A stretch of DNA of 9,791 nt from an uncultured Aquincola sp. GTDB taxonomy: Bacteria; Pseudomonadota; Gammaproteobacteria; Burkholderiales; Burkholderiaceae. A model generated the notes under the pieces. The model was not told the origin of the DNA. It searched no databases and saw nothing but the letters and a program-made list of their open reading frames with translations. This document shows, piece by piece, positions 1 to 9,212 of this stretch. The translations under genes and the position numbers were made by a program. Numbering within the stretch: position 1 is the first letter of the stretch; every line of letters starts with the position of its first letter. The stretch covers positions 1 through 9,791 of the forward strand of contig CAKZXL010000176.1 in NCBI GenBank assembly GCA_937883885.1, in the 5' to 3' direction.

Positions 1-151
1 AGCCGTCTAGCACCGCCAGGTAGCTTTCGCCGGGCACGCCGAAGGCGGTGTCCACACCTTGTGCAACGAGGGCTTCGACCAGGGCGTGGCCGGCGGGGCG
101 AGTGTTCATGAACGGCTTGGAGAAAGTTTGAAGAAGGGCTGCTTCGATCAT
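1..151 (-). CDS. Thiamine pyrophosphate-dependent enzyme, N-terminal fragment (acetolactate synthase-like)
   Basis: Only the first 50 codons are inside the window; the frame runs open off the left edge on the minus strand. The translation contains GHALVEALVAQGVDTAFGVP followed by GESYLAVLDG. This is the typical opening of the TPP-binding N-terminal domain of acetolactate synthase-like, benzoylformate decarboxylase-like and related enzymes (a 'LVEAL..GV...FGVPGES' pattern). Two ATG starts are possible: 151 (MIEAALLQTF...) and 109 (MNTRPAGHAL...). Neither has a convincing Shine-Dalgarno sequence; 109 fits better the usual short lead before the 'LVEAL' helix, so the true start may be 109. The catalytic glutamate (in the HE..A motif) and the C-terminal TPP pyrophosphate site lie outside the window, so the substrate cannot be told. 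The gene is divergent from the secreted-protein cluster and is probably unrelated to it. Confidence 0.82.
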   Translation of the reverse strand, partial: MIEAALLQTFSKPFMNTRPAGHALVEALVAQGVDTAFGVPGESYLAVLDG

Positions 152-316
152 ACGGGCGGGGCCTGCCCGGCCCTCGTCTCCCCCACAAGAGCGCCCCCGC
201 TGTCACCCCCATCGGAGCCCCCTTCCTTGAAGCGGCGCGGGGGTGTTGCCGCTCGAGGCGCCCGCCTACCTTTGACTCACGGTCCACGCAGCTTCGCGAC
301 AGGGCCGGGCTTGCCC
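152..316. other. Divergent intergenic region
   Basis: This GC-rich gap of about 165 bp lies between the TPP-enzyme gene (minus) and the secreted-protein cluster (plus). It should hold the promoters of both. A TTGACT box is present at 272-277, but no acceptable -10 box lies 16-18 bp downstream (CGCGAC at 295-300), so I do not call a promoter. A weak 6-bp inverted repeat (AGCGGC...GCCGCT, 11-nt loop) lies around 230-253. I see no RNA gene and no repeat element. A plus-strand frame is open from 59 across this gap, but its N-terminal part runs antisense over the TPP gene and does not look like protein. Confidence 0.5.
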
Positions 317-322
317 AGGAGG
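317..322 (+). promoter_or_regulatory. Ribosome binding site AGGAGG fixing a TTG start
   Basis: A full-consensus AGGAGG lies six bases before TTG at 329-331. The reading frame is open much further upstream (ATG at 59), but those residues carry no signal peptide and overlap the divergent gene. Starting at the TTG gives a clean signal peptide, so this site decides the start. Confidence 0.8.
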
Positions 323-328
323 CTCATC

Positions 329-1249
329 TTGAACATCCACCTCAACCCTCAACACCGGCGCCTGCTGTTGCGGCTGGCCGCTGCAGCGGCCGTCTCCACC
401 GGGCTGTCCACCGCCCTGGCCTTCAAGGTGGACATGTACGCCATCGGCAACTGGAGCGGCGGCACCTGCGCGCCCGGCGACACCGACGCCGACCGCGCCG
501 CCTGGCCCGGCATGGCCAACGCCTGGTACCAGCGCATGGGCGCAATGGGCCATGCCAAGACCGGGCAGTTCATCGACGGCAGCACCACGCTGCGCCGCTT
601 CTGCGACCCGCGCTACGACGCGGCCTGCGCCGACTTCAGCTACATCGACTGGCCCGACGCGGCCATCCTGGCGGCCCACGGCTTCGACGCCGGCAATGCC
701 TGGGGCGCCTTGATGCGCAACAGCTGGAAGGGCCAGTGCAGCCTGAAGATGGGCACCGCCGGCGGCACCACCTTCCTGGGCGACAGCAACCTGAAGTTCA
801 TGCATGCCTCGTCGTGCTTCAGCCTGAACCAGGACTACTTCGCCAACATGCGGGTGGCCATGAAGGAACCCGGCACGCCCAAGGGCCTGCATGTGTTCAC
901 CGGCTTCCACGGCATCATGTGGATCAGCAGCAGCTTCAACGGCGACTATGCCGACACCGCGCAGGACGGGCACTTCATGCCGGTGGCCACCGCGTGGGTG
1001 ACCAACCACTACAAGAACAACCAGTTCAGCTGCGCCGCCTACGACCCGCTGGGCTGGTTCGGCACCTGCCAGGACCAGTGCCCCACCGCCATGACCGTGG
1101 GCCCGACCGGCGGCAACGCGCTCAACCGGCTGCTCAACGAGCGCTACAACAACAGCGCCGCCTTCGGTCCCCCCAGCGGCAATGCGCACTACGCCTGGAT
1201 GGGCTACCGCGGCTGCGACCCCGTCGGCCAGAGCCCCTTCAATCCCTGA
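329..1249 (+). CDS. Secreted Cys-rich protein with His-Gly / Ser-Cys dyad; DUF6345-like, possible caspase-fold peptidase
   Basis: The protein has 306 aa from a TTG start with a strong ribosome site. Residues 1-31 form a signal peptide (RR, then a Leu/Ala core, cleavage after ALA), so export to the periplasm or beyond is likely. The mature part starts FKVDMYAIGNW and has nine cysteines (47, 92, 100, 137, 163, 235, 247, 251, 296), suggesting disulfides. A hydrophobic strand ends in AHG (His117-Gly118). About 45 residues later another strand ends in SSC (Cys163), and a third reads LHVFTGFHG (188-205). In clan CD peptidases (caspases, legumain, gingipains) the catalytic His precedes Gly at a strand end and the Cys follows the next strand, so the layout fits; this is inference. 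From memory it resembles the bacterial family called DUF6345, but I cannot verify this. It is the first gene of a likely operon, with 31 bp to the next gene. Function is unproven. Confidence 0.8.
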   Translation: MNIHLNPQHRRLLLRLAAAAAVSTGLSTALAFKVDMYAIGNWSGGTCAPGDTDADRAAWPGMANAWYQRMGAMGHAKTGQFIDGSTTLRRFCDPRYDAACADFSYIDWPDAAILAAHGFDAGNAWGALMRNSWKGQCSLKMGTAGGTTFLGDSNLKFMHASSCFSLNQDYFANMRVAMKEPGTPKGLHVFTGFHGIMWISSSFNGDYADTAQDGHFMPVATAWVTNHYKNNQFSCAAYDPLGWFGTCQDQCPTAMTVGPTGGNALNRLLNERYNNSAAFGPPSGNAHYAWMGYRGCDPVGQSPFNP

Positions 1250-1280
1250 GCCGCGCAGCGCCCCACGCAAGGACACCACC

Positions 1281-2399
1281 ATGAACAAGCACACCCGCAT
1301 CGCGGCGGCCGCGCTGGCCGCCGTGGCCACGCTCACCGGCCTGCAGGCGCAGGCCCAGAGCCGCCAGGACGAACTGCAGAAGACCGTGGCCGCCGCGCTG
1401 TCGCGCGCCCTGCCCAACGGCCCTGGCGAGACCGTCAACCGCCTGATGAACATCCGGCCCGATGGCGCCATCTCGCGCGGCTTCAACCCCGGCCGCGTGG
1501 CCCAGGCCACCTTCGGCCGTGGCAGCCCGGTGCCTGCGCCCGACTGCCGCCAGGCCACCACCGCGCAGAAGGAAGCCGACGAAGGCGACTGCACGCTCGA
1601 CGCCGGCTCGCGCGACGACGCCACCGGCGCCTACACCATGCTGTCGTTCAGCAAGAACATCGGCATGGGCAACATCAAGTTCTACCGCCGCCCGGCCTTC
1701 AAGCCCGGCAGCGAAGACGCGCCCCGCCCGCTGCGGCTGAGCGACGAAGAGGCCTACAAGCAGGCCCTGGCCTTTGCCGAGCTGCTGGGCATTCCGAAGT
1801 CGGAGATTCCGCAGCCGCCGCCCGGCGCCAAGAACCCCTACCCCGTGCGCACGCTGATGGCCGGCATCGCCGACGAGGCCGGCCAGCAAGGCAAGCAGTT
1901 CGAGCTGCAGAAGGTGGTGGTGCTGCCGCGAGCCTTCAACGTGCCGGGCGGCCTGCTGCGGGATGCGGCCAGCGGCATCCAGCTCAACCATGCGATTGCG
2001 CCGGGGCAGGCCGTGATCGCGGTCAACGATGCCGGCGTGCAGTTCGCGCGGGTCGATGGCTGGTTCGATGCGCAGATGGACCCCAAGCTGGACGCCAGGC
2101 TGGTGAAGTCGGCCAGCGCGCTGGTCAATGAGATCACCGAGGACCTGTACAACGAAGGCGTTCGGCGCGTGGGCTCGCTGTCCATCCTCATCGGGCTGCG
2201 CAAGGCCTACCCCAACCCCGACGACCCCAACCCGCCGCTGTGCCCGGTGTGCGGGGTGATGCGGCCTGCCCTCAAGGTCATCGTGTCGCAGGCCGGCCCC
2301 GGCCGCGTGGAATCCACCGAGAAGGCCTTCTTCGCGCCCGGCCTAGTGCGCGAGTACGACCTGGTGCAGCAGACGGAGGCCGAACGTGCGGCCCGCTGA
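1281..2399 (+). CDS. Secreted protein of unknown function, partner gene of the His/Cys protein
   Basis: The protein has 372 aa. The start is ATG with AAGGA at 1269-1273, seven bases upstream; frames extending upstream overlap the previous gene. Residues 1-25 form a signal peptide (MNKHTR, then an Ala-rich core, cleavage near QAQA). I do not recognise the family. Visible parts are: a low-complexity N-terminal stretch with Cys89 and Cys104; a polar middle with an acidic helix around 152-170; a segment at 210-260 (KVVVLPRAFNVPGG ... AVIAVNDAGVQFARVDGWF) whose strand-turn-strand pattern recalls PepSY/FTP-type propeptide modules; a helical stretch at 270-296; and a CPVC pair (321-324) near the C terminus, which could bind metal or form a disulfide. 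It sits 31 bp after the His/Cys protein and 45 bp before the PEP-CTERM gene, so co-transcription is likely. An inhibitor or chaperone role is speculation. Confidence 0.82.
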   Translation: MNKHTRIAAAALAAVATLTGLQAQAQSRQDELQKTVAAALSRALPNGPGETVNRLMNIRPDGAISRGFNPGRVAQATFGRGSPVPAPDCRQATTAQKEADEGDCTLDAGSRDDATGAYTMLSFSKNIGMGNIKFYRRPAFKPGSEDAPRPLRLSDEEAYKQALAFAELLGIPKSEIPQPPPGAKNPYPVRTLMAGIADEAGQQGKQFELQKVVVLPRAFNVPGGLLRDAASGIQLNHAIAPGQAVIAVNDAGVQFARVDGWFDAQMDPKLDARLVKSASALVNEITEDLYNEGVRRVGSLSILIGLRKAYPNPDDPNPPLCPVCGVMRPALKVIVSQAGPGRVESTEKAFFAPGLVREYDLVQQTEAERAAR

Positions 2400-2444
2400 A
2401 GCCCCTTGCCTTGCCCCCTTGACCTGCCCCACCGGAGACTGCCC

Positions 2445-3272
2445 ATGAACCCTCGTCATCGCACCCCCCGCCCGCTGGCCGCCCTGGCGGCTGCATTGGC
2501 CTGCGCCGGCCTGTTGCCCAGCGCCCAGGCTGCCGTCTCGCCCAGCGGCGGGCCCGATCTGGCTGGCCGCTTCACCGACATCGCCTACGGCAGCAGCGGC
2601 AATGTCTTCGAGCTGGTGCCGCAGCTCTTCATCACCGGGCTGGGCAGCGCCGGCAGCCCCAGCAGCGTCACGGCGCTGAACCCCGCGCTGGACTACAGCG
2701 TGCAGCTGGGCGGCGTCGGCACCGGGCTGATGACCATCGACTACCGCATCACCAACAAGAGCATGAGCGAGAGCTTCTCGCAGCTGCGCTTCATGGTGTT
2801 TGCCAACCCCGATGGCCAGCAGACCGACTTCCTCGACCGGGCCAGTGAAAGCTGGGGCGCGGCGCTGCCGGGTGAAGCCGCGCGGCGCGAGGTGCATGCC
2901 TTCACCAGCGATCCGTTCAACAGCATCCTGGGCCGCTTCAGCGCCAATGCCAACCTCACCGACGGCGCGCCCGATGCGGCCTGCCTGGCACCCGGCGGCT
3001 GCGATGCGGTGATGGGCCTGCAATGGAACACCGCCACACTGGGCCCCAACGAGCGGCTGACACTGCGGCTGGCGCTGTCGGACGACGGGCAATCCATCTC
3101 CGGCCGCTCACTGAGCTTTGCCGGCGTGGGCGCGGGCGGCAGCAGCCTCACCATCTCGGGCCTGGCCACGGTGGCGGCGGTGCCCGAGCCTTCCACCTGG
3201 GCGATGGCGCTGGCCGGGCTGGTGGCGGTGGGCAGCCTGGCGCGGCGTCGCTCGGCGGCTTCGCGAGGCTGA
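2445..3272 (+). CDS. PEP-CTERM sorting domain-containing protein
   Basis: The protein has 275 aa, starting at ATG 2445 with GGAG at 2434-2437, seven bases upstream. Residues 1-29 form a signal peptide (cleavage after SAQA). The body (30-240) is Ser/Gly/Asn-rich, probably all-beta, with two cysteines (180, 186) in a short loop, and matches no enzyme family I know. The C terminus is a textbook PEP-CTERM signal: VPEPST at 246-251, a hydrophobic segment at about 252-266, then RRR at 267-269. In this family exosortase (EpsH/XrtA) cuts at the PEP motif after export, and the proteins go to the outer surface or matrix in exopolysaccharide-producing Gram-negative bacteria. No exosortase gene is in the window, so it must be encoded elsewhere. 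It is the third gene of the probable secreted-protein operon. Confidence 0.92.
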   Translation: MNPRHRTPRPLAALAAALACAGLLPSAQAAVSPSGGPDLAGRFTDIAYGSSGNVFELVPQLFITGLGSAGSPSSVTALNPALDYSVQLGGVGTGLMTIDYRITNKSMSESFSQLRFMVFANPDGQQTDFLDRASESWGAALPGEAARREVHAFTSDPFNSILGRFSANANLTDGAPDAACLAPGGCDAVMGLQWNTATLGPNERLTLRLALSDDGQSISGRSLSFAGVGAGGSSLTISGLATVAAVPEPSTWAMALAGLVAVGSLARRRSAASRG

Positions 3273-3298
3273 GCGGGGCCCGGCGGTGGGGTGCTGAC

Positions 3299-3619
3299 AT
3301 GCGCCGCATGAACTGGCGAGGCGCGGGCGGCTACTGGCTGGTGGCGGTGGCGGCCTGCCTGCTGTGGGCGGTGTGCGGGCCGCTGGCGGCTGCGCCCGTG
3401 GATGCGGCTTCCGCGCCCGCGGGATCGGCCAGCGGCGCGCCCGGTGCGTCCATGCCGCCAGGCGCCCCTGCGTCGCACCCGCCTGAGGCGGGTGCTTCCA
3501 CCGCTGCGCCACCCGCGCCCGACATGGCCGAACGCCTTCGCCGTTGCCACGCGCATCCCGTGCGCGCGGTGCGCGAAGAATGCCTGCGGCAGTTGCGGCG
3601 CGAGGCCGGCGCGCGCTGA
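3299..3619 (+). CDS. Small Ala/Pro-rich exported protein with C-terminal CX11C motif
   Basis: The protein has 106 aa, from ATG 3299 (a second ATG at 3308 is equally possible; only a weak GGTGGGG-like ribosome site precedes them). Residues 11-31 are a hydrophobic signal peptide or anchor (GYWLVAVAACLLWAVCG, cleavage near LAAA). Residues 33-75 are a low-complexity Ala/Pro/Ser/Gly linker. The end (76-106) is a compact charged helix pair carrying Cys83 and Cys95 (C-X11-C), which could form a helical-hairpin disulfide. No family is recognised. It follows the PEP-CTERM gene by 26 bp on the same strand and ends 16 bp before the convergent regulator gene. It could be an artefact of GC-rich sequence, but the signal peptide, linker and paired-Cys layout favours a real gene. 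Confidence 0.6.
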   Translation: MRRMNWRGAGGYWLVAVAACLLWAVCGPLAAAPVDAASAPAGSASGAPGASMPPGAPASHPPEAGASTAAPPAPDMAERLRRCHAHPVRAVREECLRQLRREAGAR

Positions 3620-3635
3620 GCGGACCCCGCCCGCT

Positions 3636-5606
<1,971 letters not shown>

Positions 5607-5659
5607 GCGCTGTCTCCGCGTCTCGTCCGGTCGCGTTTTGCGCCTGCCGCCGCAGCGGC

Positions 5660-5678
5660 TTGTCGCAGCTTGCGACAA
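5660..5678. promoter_or_regulatory. Palindromic upstream activator site, likely bound by the AcoR-type regulator
   Basis: TTGTCGCA, then GCT, then TGCGACAA: perfect 8-bp arms around a 3-bp spacer. The centre is about 140 bp upstream of the -24/-12 promoter, a usual distance for sigma-54 enhancer sites, and about 60 bp upstream of the regulator start, so autoregulation is possible. A second half-site TGTCGCA is at 5694-5700, with a degenerate partner (GGCCAGA, 4/7). Binding by this regulator is inferred from position and symmetry. Confidence 0.75.
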
Positions 5679-5697
5679 CGCGGCGGGGCCGTCTGTC

Positions 5698-5724
5698 GCA
5701 GCCGGCCAGACCACGGCCGGCTGC
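5698..5724. repeat. Perfect 10-bp inverted repeat (hairpin) in the divergent regulatory region
   Basis: GCAGCCGGCC (5698-5707) and GGCCGGCTGC (5715-5724) are exact inverted copies around a 7-nt loop (AGACCAC). The left arm overlaps the second TGTCGCA half-site. No T-tract follows on either strand, so it is not an intrinsic terminator. It may be a 5'-leader structure of the regulator mRNA or a protein-binding site. Confidence 0.6.
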
Positions 5725-5800
5725 AGCGATTGTGGAGCGGCATGCCCACCATCGCTTCCCTCGGCAGCGCAGCGGACTTCGGTGAAAACCCGGGGTGAGG

Positions 5801-5816
5801 TGGCACAGGCTCTGCA
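5801..5816 (+). promoter_or_regulatory. Sigma-54 (-24/-12) promoter of the aldehyde/alcohol dehydrogenase operon
   Basis: TGGCACAGGCTCTGCA matches the sigma-54 consensus TGGCAC-N5-TTGCA except at the first T of the -12 block. GG (5802-5803) and GC (5814-5815) are separated by exactly the required 10 bases. Transcription would start near 5827, leaving a leader of about 60 nt before the ATG at 5889. The divergent sigma-54 activator and the upstream palindrome support it. Confidence 0.85.
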
Positions 5817-5888
5817 GAAAGAGGGTGCAGCGCGCCGCAACGCCAAGGCCGCTCGAAGTCCGCAACCCGCCACCTCTGGAGACACGTC

Positions 5889-7409
<1,521 letters not shown>

Positions 7410-7429
7410 CGCGGCCTTCTGGCGCGCAT

Positions 7430-7453
7430 GGCCCGGACCACCGGGCCCCTTTT
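7430..7453 (+). terminator. Terminator-like hairpin between aldehyde and alcohol dehydrogenase genes
   Basis: GGCCCGG (7430-7436), loop ACCA, CCGGGCC (7441-7447), then CC and TTTT (7450-7453). The 7-bp all-GC stem with a tetraloop is strong, but the T-tract is short and offset by two C. It lies 20 nt after the aldehyde dehydrogenase stop and ends just before the next ribosome site. Partial termination, or a stabiliser of the upstream message, is plausible; full termination would leave the next gene without a visible promoter. Confidence 0.55.
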
Positions 7454-7463
7454 CCAGTTCCCG

Positions 7464-7468
7464 AGGAG
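7464..7468 (+). promoter_or_regulatory. Ribosome binding site AGGAG for a GTG start
   Basis: AGGAG sits eight bases before GTG at 7477-7479. No in-frame ATG lies nearby upstream, and the GTG gives a complete signal peptide, so GTG is the start of the PQQ alcohol dehydrogenase. Confidence 0.8.
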
Positions 7469-7476
7469 ACAAACCC

Positions 7477-9195
7477 GTGACCACCTTCCCCACGCGCTGG
7501 GGCGGCCCGCTGCTGGCCGCTGCTTTCACCGCCACCTTCGGCCTGCCCATGGGCAGTGCCCTGGCCAACGACGACCTGGCCAAGTTGACAACACAAGAAG
7601 GCCAGTGGCCGATGTATGGCCGCGACTACGCCAACACCCACTACAGCCCGCTCAAGCAGATCGCCACGGGCAACGTGAAGAACCTGAAGCTGGCCTACAC
7701 GCTGCAGCTGGGCGCGCTGCGCTCCAACGAGTCCACGCCCATCGTGGTGGGCGACACGCTGTACGTCTCCAGCTCGTGGGGGCCCAAGACGGTGTTTGCG
7801 CTGGACGCCGCCACCGGCGCCATCCGCTGGCGCTACGAGCCCGACCTGCCCGGCGACACCATGCAGTACGGCTGCTGCGACGTGGTCAACCGCGGCGTTT
7901 CCTACGGCAGCGGCAAGATCTTCGTCGGCCGGCTCGACGGCCACCTGGTGGCGCTGGACGCCAAGACCGGCCAGGAGCTGTGGGACACCAAGGTGGTGGA
8001 CTACAAGCAGGGCGCGGTGATCACCTCGCCACCGCTGGTGGTCAAGAACACGGTGGTCACCGGCTTCGGCGGCGGCGAATACGGCGTGCGCGGCGCGCTC
8101 AGCGCCTACGACATCCACACCGGCAAGCAGCTGTGGAACACCTACACCACCGCGGGCGAAGGAGACCCCAACAGCGCCAGCTGGAAGGGAGACAGCTGGA
8201 AGAACGGCGGCGGCGCGGCCTGGCTGATCGGCAGCTACGACGCCAAGACCAACACCATCTTCTACGGCACCAGCAACCCCAGCCCGTGGAACAACGCGCT
8301 GCGCGGCCCCGACAGCAGCGACTATGGCGCCACCACCAACCTGTACACCAGCTCCACGGTGGCCTTTGATGCCGACACCGGCAAGATCAAATGGTGGCTG
8401 CAGGGCACGCCGTACGACGCCTGGGACTTCGACGGCGTGAACGAGGCGGTGCTGACCGACCTGAAGATCGACGGCAAGAGCCAGCCGGTGATGATGAAGG
8501 CCGACCGCAACGGCTTTTTCTACGTGGCCGACCGCAGCAGCGGCAAGCTGATCTCGGCCAAGCCCTTCGTGCCCACCAACTGGGCCACCGGCATCGACCT
8601 GGCCACCGCACGGCCGATCGAAGTGGCCGACAAGCGCCCGCGCACCGGCCACAACGCCAGCGACATCTGCCCCAACCTGCTGGGCGGCAAGAACTGGCAG
8701 CCGATGTCCTTCCATCCGCAGACGCAGCTGGTCTACATCCCGGCCAACAACGTGTGCATGGACATGGCCGCCACCGAGGTGCAGTACAAGAAGGGCACCA
8801 TGTACCTGGGCAAGGAGTTCCCGGCCAAGCCCGGCCCCGGCGACTTTCTGGGCGAGCTGGTGGCCTGGGACCCGGTGAACCAGCGCAAGGCCTGGGGCCT
8901 GAAGGAAACCACCCCCTTCAACGGCGGCACCCTGGCCACCGGCGGCGGCCTGGTGTTCGCGGGCAACAACAGCGGCCTGTTCCGCGCGCTCGACGCCAAG
9001 ACCGGCGAGGTGCTGTGGCGCATGAACCTGGGCTCCGGCATCGGGGCCGGCCCCATGACCTTCACCGCCGGCGGCAAGCAGTACGTGGCCATCGTGGTGG
9101 GCCGCACCGCGTCCATCCCTGCCTTCCTGGGCGACCTGGGCAAGACCATGCTGTCCACGCCCGAAGGCGGCGCACTGTTCGTCTTCTCGCTGTGA
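7477..9195 (+). CDS. PQQ-dependent alcohol dehydrogenase, lanthanide-type active site (PedH/ExaF-like)
   Basis: The protein has 572 aa from a GTG start. Residues 1-30 form a signal peptide (cleavage after SALA), so it is a periplasmic quinoprotein. It shows the eight-bladed propeller pattern of repeated 'ALDA.TG...W' blades. The vicinal disulfide pair is Cys133-Cys134 (YGCCDVVNRG). Expected metal and PQQ residues, aligned by eye with MxaF, are Glu201 (GGGEYG), Trp249, Asn267 (GTSNPSPWN), catalytic Asp317 and Arg344 (ADRNG). The sequence WDFDG places Asp319 two residues after the catalytic Asp. That extra Asp marks lanthanide-dependent enzymes (XoxF, ExaF, PedH); calcium ExaA has Ser and MxaF has Ala there. 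There is no cytochrome c domain (no CXXCH), so it is a type I enzyme needing a separate cytochrome. It is shorter than MxaF/XoxF (about 600 aa) and looks closer to ethanol-type enzymes. Substrate is probably a short or aromatic primary alcohol. Confidence 0.93.
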   Translation: MTTFPTRWGGPLLAAAFTATFGLPMGSALANDDLAKLTTQEGQWPMYGRDYANTHYSPLKQIATGNVKNLKLAYTLQLGALRSNESTPIVVGDTLYVSSSWGPKTVFALDAATGAIRWRYEPDLPGDTMQYGCCDVVNRGVSYGSGKIFVGRLDGHLVALDAKTGQELWDTKVVDYKQGAVITSPPLVVKNTVVTGFGGGEYGVRGALSAYDIHTGKQLWNTYTTAGEGDPNSASWKGDSWKNGGGAAWLIGSYDAKTNTIFYGTSNPSPWNNALRGPDSSDYGATTNLYTSSTVAFDADTGKIKWWLQGTPYDAWDFDGVNEAVLTDLKIDGKSQPVMMKADRNGFFYVADRSSGKLISAKPFVPTNWATGIDLATARPIEVADKRPRTGHNASDICPNLLGGKNWQPMSFHPQTQLVYIPANNVCMDMAATEVQYKKGTMYLGKEFPAKPGPGDFLGELVAWDPVNQRKAWGLKETTPFNGGTLATGGGLVFAGNNSGLFRALDAKTGEVLWRMNLGSGIGAGPMTFTAGGKQYVAIVVGRTASIPAFLGDLGKTMLSTPEGGALFVFSL

Positions 9196-9212
9196 CGGGC
9201 CGGAGGCTGACG

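Noticed and set aside
272..300. TTGACT box as a sigma-70 -35 element for the secreted cluster
   Set aside because: No -10-like hexamer at 16-18 bp spacing.
59..328. N-terminal extension of the His/Cys protein from an ATG at 59
   Set aside because: It would overlap the divergent TPP-enzyme gene and bury the signal peptide about 90 residues in; the TTG at 329 has a full AGGAGG.
2988..3005. TGGCAC inside the PEP-CTERM gene as a sigma-54 promoter
   Set aside because: The GC dinucleotide is not at the required 10-base spacing and the site is within a coding region with no suitable downstream start.
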